This document shows positions 44,197 through 55,363 of a DNA stretch of 64,000 nucleotides, one piece after another. The translations under genes and the position numbers were made by a program. Below the pieces are notes generated by a model. It had not been told where the DNA came from. It saw only the letters and a program-made list of their open reading frames with translations, and made no database searches. Position 1 is the first letter of the stretch, and each line of letters starts with the position of its first letter. The stretch spans positions 4,340,001 to 4,404,000 of the forward strand of contig NZ_CP128185.1 of NCBI RefSeq assembly GCF_030316135.1. Direction: 5' to 3'. Source of the DNA: Aliiglaciecola sp. LCG003. Its GTDB lineage: Bacteria > Pseudomonadota > Gammaproteobacteria > Enterobacterales > Alteromonadaceae.

Positions 44197-45723
44197 ATGT
44201 TAAAAACACTTTCGAAATGGCTTATCGGCCTCGCAGCCTGCGCACTAATGGCTATAACCACATACCTATTCTGGTTTAATAACGGCGTCAACTTTATCTA
44301 TGGCGCCCACACCGACCTAGTCGACCATTCAGTTTTTGCTTCATCTATCGAGCTTACAGCGATTACGGATGTCAGCGTACTATCACCAGACGGTCAAATG
44401 ATGCTGCCAAACCGCACGGTAGTCATCGACGGTGGCGAAATCATCTCAGTGACGGCCAACGGCACTGTACCTGCCAAGGCGACGGTAATAGATGGGCGTG
44501 GCAAATACATCATTCCGGGCCTGGTTGATTCGCACGTGCACATACTAAAGAGCCCCAACGATCTATTGCTTTACGTTGCCAACGGCGTCACCCATGTTCG
44601 CGACTTGGGTGGGCCGCCAGAGCGCTTGAAGTTGCGCGAAGAGATTGCACAAGGTCGCGTGGGTCCGCGGATGTTTGTTGCATCACCCCCGATTGATTCG
44701 ATGGGGCTGCTCCAAGGTGCCTTTTATGAACTCATTACGTTTCATAAAAATACCCGCAGTGTCAAGCACGCAAAAACCATGGTGAAGAAATTTGTAGAAC
44801 AAGGTTACGATGCGATCAAAATCTACCACCTCGATATGCCTAGCTATCGAGCAGTGAATGAGTTGGCCGCCACACTGGGAGTGCCGACGACGGGCCATTT
44901 CCCATTAACAATGGAGTTGTCTGAACTCGCTATAACACAGCAAAAGGAAATTGCTCATATTGAGGAAATCGTTCGCGTGCTGATTCGCGAGTTTGGATCG
45001 ATAAATGACCAGGGCAGCACCGCCTTCTATGCTCATGTTGAAGCCCGCAGTGAAGCAATAGTAGATGACTTATTAGCGAAGGATATTACGGTCAACTCGG
45101 TGTTGTGGTTTATGGAAAGTATCCATGATCAATTCAGCAATCTTGAGTTGGCCTTGAAGGATGTCGCTATCGAGTATGCCAACCCCGGCATTGTTGAAGG
45201 CACCAAAGACTCCAAAGATTTTAAAGTTGGCTGGTTGCCTAGCTACAATCAATTCGAACTAACGAGCAATGCCTCTGAAAAATTGCGCAAAGAGAATGAC
45301 ATTTTCTGGCAAGCACGAGAGAAAGCACATCATATTCTGCTAAAGGCGATGATTCGTCGGGGTGTCAAACTGGTAGCTGGAACAGATTCAGGTGCAAACT
45401 TGGTGGTGCCAGGCTTTTCGATACACGATGAATTAACTTCACTTAATGCAGCCGGCATGTCCCCCGCACAAACACTGGCAGCCGCCACTCAAAACCCAGC
45501 AAATATGATGAACAGTAATTCAGGAAGCATTGAAGCTGGCCGACGCGCTGACTTGCTGCTCCTAAATAGGAATCCACTGGTTGATATTGCGAACACTCGT
45601 ACTATCGATACAGTCATACTCAACGGCCGTGTGTTTGATCGTGCAAAACTAGACGCAATGCTAGAAGCGGTTAAGAAAGCCAACGGGAAGAGTAGAAAGA
45701 TTAATATTGACAAGTATTTATAG
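44197..45723 (+). CDS. Exported amidohydrolase-family enzyme (508 aa)
   Basis: A signal-anchor (about residues 8-26) precedes an amidohydrolase barrel. Metal-site residues are visible: HVHI (LVDSHVHILKS), K in IKIYHLD, H in TGHFPL, H in IAHIEE, D in AGTDSGANLVV. Members hydrolyse amides, e.g. prolidase- or imidazolonepropionase-like; substrate not resolved. Ends in a long intrinsic terminator at 45751-45779. Possibly in an operon with the AraC gene. Confidence 0.9.
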   Translation: MLKTLSKWLIGLAACALMAITTYLFWFNNGVNFIYGAHTDLVDHSVFASSIELTAITDVSVLSPDGQMMLPNRTVVIDGGEIISVTANGTVPAKATVIDGRGKYIIPGLVDSHVHILKSPNDLLLYVANGVTHVRDLGGPPERLKLREEIAQGRVGPRMFVASPPIDSMGLLQGAFYELITFHKNTRSVKHAKTMVKKFVEQGYDAIKIYHLDMPSYRAVNELAATLGVPTTGHFPLTMELSELAITQQKEIAHIEEIVRVLIREFGSINDQGSTAFYAHVEARSEAIVDDLLAKDITVNSVLWFMESIHDQFSNLELALKDVAIEYANPGIVEGTKDSKDFKVGWLPSYNQFELTSNASEKLRKENDIFWQAREKAHHILLKAMIRRGVKLVAGTDSGANLVVPGFSIHDELTSLNAAGMSPAQTLAAATQNPANMMNSNSGSIEAGRRADLLLLNRNPLVDIANTRTIDTVILNGRVFDRAKLDAMLEAVKKANGKSRKINIDKYL

Positions 45724-45750
45724 TCGCTATTTTCCCCCGCGCTAAATAAT

Positions 45751-45779
45751 AGGATCAAGGAGTCTGGCCTCTTGATCCT
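45751..45779 (+). terminator. Hairpin after the amidohydrolase gene
   Basis: AGGATCAAG/CTTGATCCT, 9-bp stem, 11-base loop, followed by GTTGG without a clear T-run. The stem is strong; classification as terminator is tentative. Confidence 0.5.
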
Positions 45780-45862
45780 GTTGGCCTTCGGCTAGGAAAA
45801 ATTGAGCCGAGAGCCGCAAAAAGACGGCCAAAAGCTTACCCCTCATTTATACAAAACGCTTA

Positions 45863-45946
45863 CAATAACGGGAAAAGCAGAGCGACAGCGAGGCTTTTTC
45901 CCAGTGAGCGAAGCGAATGTTGTTTGTTTTTTGTTTTTTGTTAGGT
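45863..45946 (-). repeat. attC-like site after the 121-aa cassette gene
   Basis: Minus strand: ACCTAAC (perfect RYYYAAC) just after the stop codon, later TGGGAAAAAGC ... GCTTTTCCCGTTATTG. The stem GGGAAAA(A)GC pairs well. The R'' to L'' spacing is long and A-rich, so it is atypical or decayed. It is the last attC before the reversed AraC/amidohydrolase block. Confidence 0.5.
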
Positions 45947-45949
45947 ATT

Positions 45950-46315
45950 TTATCGCTGAATGTATTCATTGCCTTTAACCCAAACAGGTTCAGAAACAGT
46001 ATGTCTTTGACCATCAATCCAAGCCTGCGTTGAAAACCAAAATAAACATCCAACTTCATCATTAGATTCCCAACGTATTGGAAATCTAATGACCTTTTCG
46101 TAATCATATTTTCCAATCTTTCCTAAATTGCCTTTTTCGACCAGACTGACATTCACTAATTGATCGTTACACAACACATAACAGACCGATTGAGTATTTG
46201 TGTCACAAAATGCTTTAGCTTTTTTATCCTGACTCCATACAGGAGCATGCTCATCTGCGGCAAAGATACTTTGCGATAAAACTACAGCAAGGAGCATGAA
46301 AAGAACTCGAACCAT
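45950..46315 (-). CDS. Exported hypothetical protein (121 aa), integron cassette gene
   Basis: ATG 46315 lies 9 bp beyond the exon-side GGC that follows the intron (46324-46326), so the gene begins at a cassette boundary. A signal peptide (MVRVLFMLLAVVLSQSIFA|AD) leads a small mature protein with four cysteines (CDTNTQSVCYVLC and GCLFWF), probably disulfide-linked in the periplasm. No family. An intron-interrupted attC separates it from cassette 1. Confidence 0.7.
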   Translation of the reverse strand: MVRVLFMLLAVVLSQSIFAADEHAPVWSQDKKAKAFCDTNTQSVCYVLCNDQLVNVSLVEKGNLGKIGKYDYEKVIRFPIRWESNDEVGCLFWFSTQAWIDGQRHTVSEPVWVKGNEYIQR

Positions 46316-46326
46316 AAATTAATGCC

Positions 46327-48297
46327 ATCGTGGTAGAGCGGCCCATTACTGAGCCGACCCCACACAGATCCGGACGTGCGGAATTACCGCATCCGGCTCT
46401 TCAGTTATATATTCACCCGTGTAAATCACGCGCACCTTAATACCAGTCAACATCGATCACTCTTTTGCTAACTCGTAGCTTCTGTATTTGGAAATACTCT
46501 AACATCTTCTTAAAATCACGCCAATTGTAACTTCGACGGCCACTGCGTCGGTTCAGCCATTTGTATAAACTATGCAGTACATAGTTATACAGCTTACTCA
46601 CGCTGCGGCTGTTGTCGGGTAATCCGAAGTAATTTCTAAACCCTGTGAGTTTGCGTTTCAATTGAGGCAGCCAAATTGCTAGCTTCTGCGAGCGTTTGGC
46701 TTTAATGAAATGGTAAAACTCGCTTAGACTGGTTTGCTGCTTCTTACTTGCAGTTCGCCGCCGCAATCTCGGTTTACCTTTCACATCCACTCCCCAGTAA
46801 AACGCAAAACCCAAGAACACAAACTGGCGCTTACGACTGGGATGGAATCGACTGAACCTTATCAGGCTCGTCTTTTCTGGTGCCGTGTCCAGTTTGAACT
46901 TCTTTAGTCGTTTTGGCAGCACGCGGTAAAATCGCTCGGCATCATTGGCATACTGAAACGCACACACAAAATCATCTGCGTAGCGGATAAGCATAGCTCT
47001 GCCTCTCATCTGAGGTTTTACCTTCTTCTCAAACCATAAATCCAATGCATAGTGCAGATAGATATTGGCTAACACAGGGCTAATGATACCGCCTTGTGGG
47101 GTGCCACTTTTTGGTTTGAGATATTCTCCTTGCGGGGTGTGTATCCGTGCTTTTAACCATTGCCCTATTAAGCTCAAGAGCGCGTTATCATCAATGCGTT
47201 GTTTAAGCATCCCCATCAGCCAGTCGTGGTCAATATTGTCGAAGAAGCCTTTAATGTCAGCCTCAACAATATAACCATAACCTTTGAACTGAAGATTCAA
47301 ACTCAAACTATGCACCGCTTGATGCGCACTCTTATTTGGCCGATAACCATAGCTGTTAGGCAAGAAATTCGCTTCCCAGATACCTTGCAGTATCTGGCTC
47401 ACGCTTTGCTGTACCAGCTTGTCATCCACCGTGGGTAAACCTAATGGACGTTGTTTGCCATGACTTTTGGGAATGAAGACACGCTTAATATCATCAGCCC
47501 GATAGCGCTTGGCTTCCAAGGCTGAACTTAAACGTGTGACGTTTTCCACAAGCGATGTCTGGTATTTCGGCATAGTGATACCATCAATACCTGGCGCCGC
47601 TCGTTTATTCAGTTGCCCCCAACTTTGATACAGTAAATCATCTCCTAGTAATCCATATAGGTTCTGAAATCTGTGATTAGGGTGTGTCTGTGATTTAATT
47701 GTGATGGAATTTAGTGCGGTTGTCATAGTGAATCCAGCCCTACTTTGTCCGGCCTATGTATCTGCTAAATACCTGATATAACTGCTTGCCCCTTCGCCAC
47801 GTGATTGGCTTTCCCAACCTCAAACTACTATGAGCAAGTCTGACTGCCAGAGGGTCATCGTTGGCCTCGCTTGTGGCTTAGCGTCACTACCATTTTCCTT
47901 ATGGAACACCTTTGGCTCTCTCAAGTTCTCAATACATCTCTTTATACATGCCACGGCTTAATAACTCCGCTGACTCGCCACAACCTTGCCATCTCAAATC
48001 CATTGAATAATGGTTGCTTTGCATGGACTTCGACGGCGTTACAAGCCTCGTCAGTCAGAACTTAATTTATTATCGGAGCGATAACAGCACTTCAGGAACA
48101 CGTATTCCCTATGGCCTATATAATTCTCTGTGTACGCTTCACCTATATTGTTCATCTAGTCACGAATACATCGCTGATAAGTATTTCACCAATCCTAGAC
48201 TCCGCCATAGGCGCAACACTCGATACAGGTGGCTGGCTAAACCTTACCTGACAGGGACTTACACCCTGCAAGATGCATCAAGCTTCGCTTGACGCAC
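46327..48297 (-). mobile_element. Group IIC intron inserted in an attC core
   Basis: 1971 bp. The 5' end is GTGCGTC at 48297-48291 (GUGYG), the 3' end ACCACGAT at 46334-46327, seven bases past a bulged A. Domain V is unmistakable at 46399-46367: GAGCCGGATGCGG, loop, CCGCACGTCCGG. Domain IV carries the reverse transcriptase. Joining the flanks (GCGTTA + GGC) gives GCGTTAGGC, a perfect GTTRRRY core, which confirms both ends. No endonuclease domain, as in class C. It lies on the same strand as the cassette genes. Confidence 0.93.
46437..47726 (-). CDS. Group II intron reverse transcriptase/maturase (class C)
   Basis: 429 aa. RT motifs are visible in order: RPLGLPTVDDKLVQQ, EADIKGFFDNIDHDWL, TPQGGIISPVLANIYL and the catalytic IRYADDFVC. 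A maturase (X) region follows; there is no HNH endonuclease, as expected for class C introns. It splices the intron and copies it by target-primed reverse transcription. The frame is intact, so the element may still be mobile. Start ATG 47726 in domain IV. Confidence 0.95.
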   Translation of the reverse strand: MTTALNSITIKSQTHPNHRFQNLYGLLGDDLLYQSWGQLNKRAAPGIDGITMPKYQTSLVENVTRLSSALEAKRYRADDIKRVFIPKSHGKQRPLGLPTVDDKLVQQSVSQILQGIWEANFLPNSYGYRPNKSAHQAVHSLSLNLQFKGYGYIVEADIKGFFDNIDHDWLMGMLKQRIDDNALLSLIGQWLKARIHTPQGEYLKPKSGTPQGGIISPVLANIYLHYALDLWFEKKVKPQMRGRAMLIRYADDFVCAFQYANDAERFYRVLPKRLKKFKLDTAPEKTSLIRFSRFHPSRKRQFVFLGFAFYWGVDVKGKPRLRRRTASKKQQTSLSEFYHFIKAKRSQKLAIWLPQLKRKLTGFRNYFGLPDNSRSVSKLYNYVLHSLYKWLNRRSGRRSYNWRDFKKMLEYFQIQKLRVSKRVIDVDWY

Positions 48298-48363
48298 TAA
48301 CGCCCCAATATGCCGACGAAACGAGCGCAGCGAGTTGAGGTCGGAATAATTGGTTTGTTATGT
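48298..48363 (-). repeat. attC of cassette 1, interrupted by the intron
   Basis: Minus strand: ACATAACAAACCAATTATTCCGAC (pairing arms CCAAT-TATTCCGAC and GTCGGCATATTGG) then GGCGTTA, where the intron enters; the final GGC is 2 kb away at 46326-46324. The R'' holds the stop codon of the 80-aa gene. With the intron removed it is a complete attC of about 69 bp. Confidence 0.85.
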
Positions 48364-48600
48364 TGCATTACGATTTAACCACCTGCTCGATAATACTGGT
48401 ACTACAAAGCCGCCGGAGAACAATAATAAAAATGCAAAAAAAGTAGCGTTAAACACCAAGGGTACACAAGAAATTAAAACATAGACTAAGACGAATGTTA
48501 ACTTCCACTTTTTTTTACCTGCACCATTCACAAACCAAACTAATAAGATTATGAAAGATAGAATTGATACTGGAATTACAAATATCAAACCCTCATTCAT
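48358..48600 (-). CDS. Hypothetical membrane protein (80 aa), first integron cassette
   Basis: ATG 48600 after AGGTGA. Three hydrophobic helices fill the chain (about 5-25, 34-50, 53-70). Stop TAA lies in the attC R''. As the cassette nearest attI it is the most recently inserted or most expressed position. No family. Confidence 0.75.
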   Translation of the reverse strand: MNEGLIFVIPVSILSFIILLVWFVNGAGKKKWKLTFVLVYVLISCVPLVFNATFFAFLLLFSGGFVVPVLSSRWLNRNAT

Positions 48601-48628
48601 ATTAGATCACCTATATTCAACATTTGCC

Positions 48629-48720
48629 ATATAACAATATTATTAGTTAGAAAAATTCCGTAAAACCAACATGGAATTTATCCTTAAATTAACGTAGGTC
48701 TTTTTTAGCATAAGTTGTAA
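48629..48720 (-). other. Probable attI site
   Basis: Between cassette 1 and intI, the minus strand has a core TTGTTATATGGC at about 48637-48626. G-TTATAT resembles the R' core GTTAT of attC sites here. The exact attI limits cannot be set by eye. Confidence 0.5.
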
Positions 48721-48822
48721 CTGTATGTACAGGTTAAAAATATGTCCAGTTAGTCCTGTTTTGCATTTATGAAGTACAGTTTTTATCCGTTTTATTGCTG
48801 TTAGGCGGAAAATTTGTCTATT

Positions 48823-48838
48823 CTGTTTTTTTATACAG
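48823..48838. promoter_or_regulatory. LexA (SOS) box in the intI promoter
   Basis: CTGTTTTTTTATACAG (CTGT-N8-ACAG), followed by TA as in the consensus TACTGT-N8-ACAGTA. It lies 25 bp before the intI start. It means intI expression is SOS-controlled, as known for many integrons. Confidence 0.75.
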
Positions 48839-48863
48839 TATTTTTACAAGGAATGTAAACCGG

Positions 48864-49826
48864 ATGAAATCACCATTTTTGCAATTTGTTAAAGAGGAAA
48901 TGTTTAAACGTCATTACGCGAAGCGGACCATTGAAACTTATCTAACCTGGATAAGCAGCTATATTGTTTTTCATAAAAAGCGTCATCCTGCGCAGTTGCA
49001 CGATATTGAAGTGGAGACTTTTTTATCCCATTTGGTATTGGAATTGGATGTGGCAGTGTCTACTCAAAAAATCGCGTTAAATGCACTTTCATTTTTATAT
49101 GCTGAAATCATTGAAAAACCTCTGTCTTTAAAATTGAGATATGTTCGCAGTACCAGACAACAAAAACTTCCGGTGGTGTTAACCCAACTAGAAATGCTTA
49201 GCTTGCTCAATCATATTAATGCCAATTACAAATTAGCCGCTTCGTTGTTGTACGGTAGTGGCCTGCGGTTGATGGAATGTATTCGTTTGCGAGTAAAAGA
49301 CATCGATTTTGATTATAGGTCAATTCGAATTTGGAATAGTAAGGGCGGGAAGCATCGTGTTGTGACTTTGGCAGATTCACTGTTATCTGAATTACACAAA
49401 CAAGTCATTTTCGTTGAGCTCTATTTAGCAGCCGATATCGCCAACCCGGAGTTTTCGGGGGTATGGTTACCGAATCGTTTAAGAGTTAAATTTAAGTCTG
49501 CTAGTAAGGAATTAGGTTGGCAATATCTATTTCCTGCTCGGCAACTTTCAATTGATCCAGAAAGCAAACGCCTACGTCGTCACCATATTGATGAGTCTGG
49601 TTTGCAAAAAGCCATAAGAATTGCTAGCCGCAATGCCGATATCGGAAAAAATGTTACCCCCCATACCTTGCGCCATACCTTTGCCACTCATTTATTGCAA
49701 TCAGGTGCAGATATAAGAACGGTACAAGATCAATTAGGCCATGCTGACTTGCGTACAACGCAAATCTATACCCATATTTTACAGCGAGGGGGTAATGCGG
49801 TAGTCAGTCCTTTAAATTTGCTCTAG
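48864..49826 (+). CDS. intI: Integron integrase IntI
   Basis: 320 aa from ATG 48864; an earlier in-frame TTG would run through the LexA box and so is rejected. Tyrosine-recombinase residues: SGLRLMEC (Arg I), HTLRHTF (H-x-x-R), LGHADLRTTQIYTHIL (H and Tyr). The integron-specific insert LFPARQLSIDPESKRLRRHH is present between motifs. It recombines attI with folded bottom-strand attC. Divergent from its cassettes, which lie to the left. Chromosomal, next to the ATP synthase genes. Confidence 0.95.
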   Translation: MKSPFLQFVKEEMFKRHYAKRTIETYLTWISSYIVFHKKRHPAQLHDIEVETFLSHLVLELDVAVSTQKIALNALSFLYAEIIEKPLSLKLRYVRSTRQQKLPVVLTQLEMLSLLNHINANYKLAASLLYGSGLRLMECIRLRVKDIDFDYRSIRIWNSKGGKHRVVTLADSLLSELHKQVIFVELYLAADIANPEFSGVWLPNRLRVKFKSASKELGWQYLFPARQLSIDPESKRLRRHHIDESGLQKAIRIASRNADIGKNVTPHTLRHTFATHLLQSGADIRTVQDQLGHADLRTTQIYTHILQRGGNAVVSPLNLL

Positions 49827-49860
49827 GCCGTTACAATGGCAATTATAGGTATTATGTAGA

Positions 49861-50286
49861 CTAAGTCTTGTGCCTTTCCAATTGATTCTTTTCAATGAAA
49901 TACAATATATCTCGCCAGCTTAGTATCCCGATTGGTTTGTTATCGCTATTTACCACGGGCAAACAGGATATCTTATGCCTATTAAATAATTGAATAGCAT
50001 GAAACATGCCCTTTTCGGCGTCTATAGTAATAAGTTTACGAGTCATTATTTGATGAACACGTTTATTGAGAGTTGCTAAATCCTTATTCGTTTCGCCAGA
50101 AGTATTGATATTCGGGCTAATCGCTTTGAACAAATCACGATCTGACAATATTCCAACCAGTTTTGCCTCTGCCACTACCAGAATATGATGAAAGCTATTA
50201 AGTTCAAATAATCGCTTCACGTGGGCGAGAGTATCATCCATGGTTACTGTGACTACATCTGGAGTCATAATAGTTTTTATTTGCAT
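49861..50286 (-). CDS. CBS-pair domain protein (141 aa)
   Basis: Two CBS domains: MTPDVVTVTMDDTLAHVKRL, LVGILSDRDLF and then MTRKLITIDAEKGMFHAIQL, PIGILSWRDIL. They bind adenosine nucleotides in general. Stand-alone CBS pair, ligand unknown. Sits between intI and the atp terminator. Confidence 0.92.
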   Translation of the reverse strand: MQIKTIMTPDVVTVTMDDTLAHVKRLFELNSFHHILVVAEAKLVGILSDRDLFKAISPNINTSGETNKDLATLNKRVHQIMTRKLITIDAEKGMFHAIQLFNRHKISCLPVVNSDNKPIGILSWRDILYFIEKNQLERHKT

Positions 50287-50390
50287 ATCTCCCCCAACAC
50301 TCTATCGAAATAGTTGATGTTCCATCAGTTTATAGTGATACATAGAATTATTGTAGAACGCAAAGTGATCATTAGGCTAGCGGACTGAAA

Positions 50391-50421
50391 AATAAAAAAC
50401 CCAGCGCTAGGCTGGGTTCTT
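50391..50421 (-). terminator. Terminator of the atp operon
   Basis: Minus strand: AACCCAGCctagCGCTGGGTT followed by TTTTATTTTT. Strong stem and U-run, 19 bp past atpC. Confidence 0.85.
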
Positions 50422-50439
50422 GATGAATTTTTTGTGCTG

Positions 50440-50853
50440 TTATTTACGCAATTTACGAATAAGTCGAATTTGCGCGATAGCTTCAGCTAGCTCTGCGGCT
50501 GCTTCGGCATAGTCAAAATCAGCACCAGCATTGGCAATATGTTCTTCTGCTCTGCGCTTGGCTTCTAATGCGGATTGTTCATCCAAATCTTCTGCGCGCA
50601 CAGCGGTGTCAGCTAAAACCGTTACACTGCCTGGCTGAATTTCTAACAATCCGCCTGCAATATAAATAATTTCTTCTTCACCGAACTGTTTAACCAAACG
50701 AACCATGCCAGGATTCAATGCAGTAATTAAAGGTGCGTGACCAGGGTGTATACCTAGCTCACCTTCACTACCGGTAATCTGAATCGTTTCAACCAGACCA
50801 GAAAAAATCTTGTCTTCAGCGCTTACTACGTCCAAATTTACTGTCATTGCCAT
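50440..50853 (-). CDS. atpC: ATP synthase epsilon subunit
   Basis: 137 aa, standard size. Conserved [15 protein letters not shown] and [26 protein letters not shown]. It forms part of the F1 central stalk and inhibits ATP hydrolysis via its C-terminal helices. Last gene of the operon, 57 bp after atpD. Confidence 0.97.
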   Translation of the reverse strand: MAMTVNLDVVSAEDKIFSGLVETIQITGSEGELGIHPGHAPLITALNPGMVRLVKQFGEEEIIYIAGGLLEIQPGSVTVLADTAVRAEDLDEQSALEAKRRAEEHIANAGADFDYAEAAAELAEAIAQIRLIRKLRK

Positions 50854-50910
50854 GGGACCTCCTAATAAGGTTTAAGAAAAAACACAGGAAAAACGTATCA
50901 AAGATACGTC

Positions 50911-52305
<1,395 letters not shown>

Positions 52306-52327
52306 TCATTAATTTTTAAACCTTTGC

Positions 52328-53188
52328 CTACACCGCTGCCGCGCCGCTCACAATCTCACTAATTTCTTGTGTGATTGCTGCCTGACGTGCTTTGTTGTAT
52401 ACCAATTGCAAATCGTCGATTAGATCGCCGGCATTATCGGTAGCCGCTTTCATTGCGACCATTCGAGCCGCTTGCTCTGACGCAGTATTTTCTACTACGC
52501 CTTGGTACACCTGAGATTCGATATAACGGACCATCAATTTTTCCAAAATAGGTTTTGGATCTGGTTCGTATATGTAGTCCCAACGATGCTTCAATTCTTC
52601 TTCATCAGACTTAGGCAAAGGTAACAATTGATCGATTCTGGGTTCTTGCGTCATGGTATTGATGAAGTCGTTGTAGACCAAAAACAAACGGTCTATCGAA
52701 CCTTCATTGTATGCGTTTAACATTACGCGTACAGAGCCAACCACGTCTTGAACACTGGGTGAATCACCGATGCCAGATTCTGCGGCTAATACTCTGCCAC
52801 CGAATCGACCGAAAAATGTACATGCTTTTGCGCCTAGGGCAGCAAAGTCAACGTCCACGTCTTGTTCTTTCCACTTTTTGATATCTGCAGTAACTTTCTT
52901 AAACTCGTTAGAGTTCAAACCACCACACAAACCACGATCAGTTGAAATAACAATATAACCAACACGTTTAACCTCTCGTTCTTCCAAATAAGGATGACGA
53001 TATTCAAGGTTACCGTGGGCAACGTGACCAATCACTTTGCGCATGCTTTCGGCATATGGACGACTAGATTCCATACGGTCTTGCGCCTTTTTCATTTTAG
53101 ACGCGGCGACCATTTCCATAGCACTGGTGATCTTTTGAGTATTCTTGATACTCCCGATCTTACCTTTTATCTCTTTACCGCTGGCCAT
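52328..53188 (-). CDS. atpG: ATP synthase gamma subunit
   Basis: 286 aa. N-terminal [21 protein letters not shown]-terminal [18 protein letters not shown] helices that make the rotating shaft. [11 protein letters not shown] conserved. Downstream of atpA by 71 bp. Confidence 0.97.
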   Translation of the reverse strand: MASGKEIKGKIGSIKNTQKITSAMEMVAASKMKKAQDRMESSRPYAESMRKVIGHVAHGNLEYRHPYLEEREVKRVGYIVISTDRGLCGGLNSNEFKKVTADIKKWKEQDVDVDFAALGAKACTFFGRFGGRVLAAESGIGDSPSVQDVVGSVRVMLNAYNEGSIDRLFLVYNDFINTMTQEPRIDQLLPLPKSDEEELKHRWDYIYEPDPKPILEKLMVRYIESQVYQGVVENTASEQAARMVAMKAATDNAGDLIDDLQLVYNKARQAAITQEISEIVSGAAAV

Positions 53189-53259
53189 GACTTATCTCCG
53201 ATTACTCAACAGACCAACCGCTGTATTGCTCATATTGAGCTTTACAGCGATTGTATTGA

Positions 53260-54801
53260 TTACCACGTTTGTGTCGCTTTGAATTTTTCCAAAGCTTCAG
53301 CTAACTGGGCTTCAATTTCACCGTTATAGTTACCGGTGTCGTTAAGTGTTTTCATAAGCTCAGCATATTCGCTGTTCATGAATGAATGCAGTGAAGATTC
53401 AAAATCTAGCACCTTATTCAGTTCAATCCCTTTAAGGTAGCCTTTTTCAACTGCGAACAAAGACACACCCATGTCACCTACAGATAGTGGCGCATACTGG
53501 TTTTGCTTCATTAATTCAGTAACACGTTGGCCATGTTCTAACTGCTGACGTGTGGCTTCATCAAGATCAGATGCAAACTGCGAGAACGCCGCCAATTCAC
53601 GATACTGAGCTAGGGCTAGACGGATACCGCCACCCAACTTCTTGATGATTTTAGTTTGTGCCGCACCACCAACACGAGATACCGAAATACCTGCGTTAAC
53701 CGCTGGACGAATACCTGCGTTAAACAAATCAGATTCTAGGAAGATCTGACCATCGGTAATCGAGATTACGTTGGTTGGTACGAATGCTGAAACGTCACCC
53801 GCTTGGGTTTCAATGATTGGCAATGCCGTCAATGAACCTGTTTGGCCTTTAACTTCGCCCTTAGTGAACTTTTCTACATATACATCGTTTACACGAGCTG
53901 CACGCTCTAGTAGACGAGAGTGAAGATAGAAAACATCACCAGGATAAGCTTCACGACCAGGAGGACGACGAAGTAGCAATGAAATTTGACGGTAAGCTAC
54001 TGCTTGCTTGGACAAATCATCATATACGATAAGGGCATCTTCACCGCGGTCGCGGAAGAATTCACCCATAGTACAACCAGAGTAGGGTGCCAAGTATTGT
54101 AACGCAGCTGATTCAGAAGCCGTTGCAGCAACCACAATTGTGTGGCCCATTGCGCCGTGCTCTTCAAGCTTACGTACTACGTTTGCAATTGTTGAAGCCT
54201 TTTGGCCAACCGCAACATAGATACATTTAACGCCAGTACTTTTCTGGTTGATGATGGCATCGATTGCCAATGCAGTTTTACCTGTTTGACGGTCACCGAT
54301 GATCAATTCACGCTGACCACGACCAACTGGGATCATGGCATCAACAGACTTATAACCAGTCTGGATAGGTTGATCAACAGATTGACGTTCGATTACACCA
54401 GGTGCGATTTTTTCTACAGGTTCAAAACCTTCAGCTTCAATCGCGCCTTTGCCGTCGATAGGTTCACCCAAGGTGTTAACCACACGACCAAGTAGGGCAC
54501 GCCCTACTGGCACTTCCAAAATACGACCTGTAGATTGGACTTTCATACCTTCTTGTAGATCCGCATAAGGACCCATTACTACCGCACCCACTGAGTCACG
54601 CTCAAGGTTCAGTGCAATAGCATAACGACTACCAGGAAGCTCAATCATCTCACCTTGCATAACATCGGCAAGGCCGTGGACACGAATGATACCGTCAGTA
54701 ACACCAACGATTGTACCTTCGTTACGAGCTTCACTTTTTACATCAAACTGTTCAATTCGTTTTTTGATCAGTTCTGCAATTTCAGTGGAATTCAGTTGCA
54801 T
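53260..54801 (-). CDS. atpA: ATP synthase alpha subunit
   Basis: 513 aa, usual length. Walker A GDRQTGKT ([16 protein letters not shown]), VYDDLSKQA, and [20 protein letters not shown] all present. Non-catalytic nucleotide site of F1. Confidence 0.98.
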   Translation of the reverse strand: MQLNSTEIAELIKKRIEQFDVKSEARNEGTIVGVTDGIIRVHGLADVMQGEMIELPGSRYAIALNLERDSVGAVVMGPYADLQEGMKVQSTGRILEVPVGRALLGRVVNTLGEPIDGKGAIEAEGFEPVEKIAPGVIERQSVDQPIQTGYKSVDAMIPVGRGQRELIIGDRQTGKTALAIDAIINQKSTGVKCIYVAVGQKASTIANVVRKLEEHGAMGHTIVVAATASESAALQYLAPYSGCTMGEFFRDRGEDALIVYDDLSKQAVAYRQISLLLRRPPGREAYPGDVFYLHSRLLERAARVNDVYVEKFTKGEVKGQTGSLTALPIIETQAGDVSAFVPTNVISITDGQIFLESDLFNAGIRPAVNAGISVSRVGGAAQTKIIKKLGGGIRLALAQYRELAAFSQFASDLDEATRQQLEHGQRVTELMKQNQYAPLSVGDMGVSLFAVEKGYLKGIELNKVLDFESSLHSFMNSEYAELMKTLNDTGNYNGEIEAQLAEALEKFKATQTW

Positions 54802-54815
54802 GCTCTATTTCCCCG

Positions 54816-55349
54816 CTATGATTGTAGTGTGTCTGATAGACGGTTTAATTTCGATCTAACCGAGCCATCAATTACTGTGTCGCCGGCTTTAATAATTACA
54901 CCAGCTACGATGTCAGCATCGACACTACAATTCAGCTTAACTTTTCGTGCAAGACGCTTCTCAAGAGACGCGCTGATTTCATCAAGTTGTTTTTTACTCA
55001 GTTCAACGGCAGAGGTAACTTCAACGTCAATCTCTTTGTCATACTCAGCTTTGTAGTGATTAAACAACAAGGCAATTTCAGGTAACGCTTTCAGACGTCC
55101 ATTTTCAGCCAAAACATGTATCAGGTTTTGACCCGCTTGGTCGAGTTGTTCGCCACATATATTGACGAATAAATCTGCTAATTTTTCTGCTGCCATAGCG
55201 CCAGACAAGATGTCAGTCACCGAATCATTTTTTGCTACTTCAGCGGCAAACACTAGCATTTCTTGCCATTGTGTAATGGCATTTTTCTCGACCGCATAGT
55301 CGAAAGCTGCTTTAGCATAAGGGCGAGCGACAGTTGTCAATTCAGACAT
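54816..55349 (-). CDS. atpH: ATP synthase delta subunit
   Basis: 177 aa. Six-helix N-domain and C-terminal part ending [10 protein letters not shown]. It links F1 to the peripheral stalk. 14 bp upstream of atpA. Confidence 0.96.
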   Translation of the reverse strand: MSELTTVARPYAKAAFDYAVEKNAITQWQEMLVFAAEVAKNDSVTDILSGAMAAEKLADLFVNICGEQLDQAGQNLIHVLAENGRLKALPEIALLFNHYKAEYDKEIDVEVTSAVELSKKQLDEISASLEKRLARKVKLNCSVDADIVAGVIIKAGDTVIDGSVRSKLNRLSDTLQS

Positions 55350-55363
55350 AGCTCATGTGCCCC

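Noticed and set aside
45724-45862. 34-codon minus ORF right after the attC-like site
   Set aside because: It passes through the terminator hairpin of the amidohydrolase gene and has no ribosome site.
48717-48728. CTGTATGTACAG as LexA box
   Set aside because: Only four bases lie between CTGT and ACAG; the SOS box needs eight. The real one is at 48823-48838.
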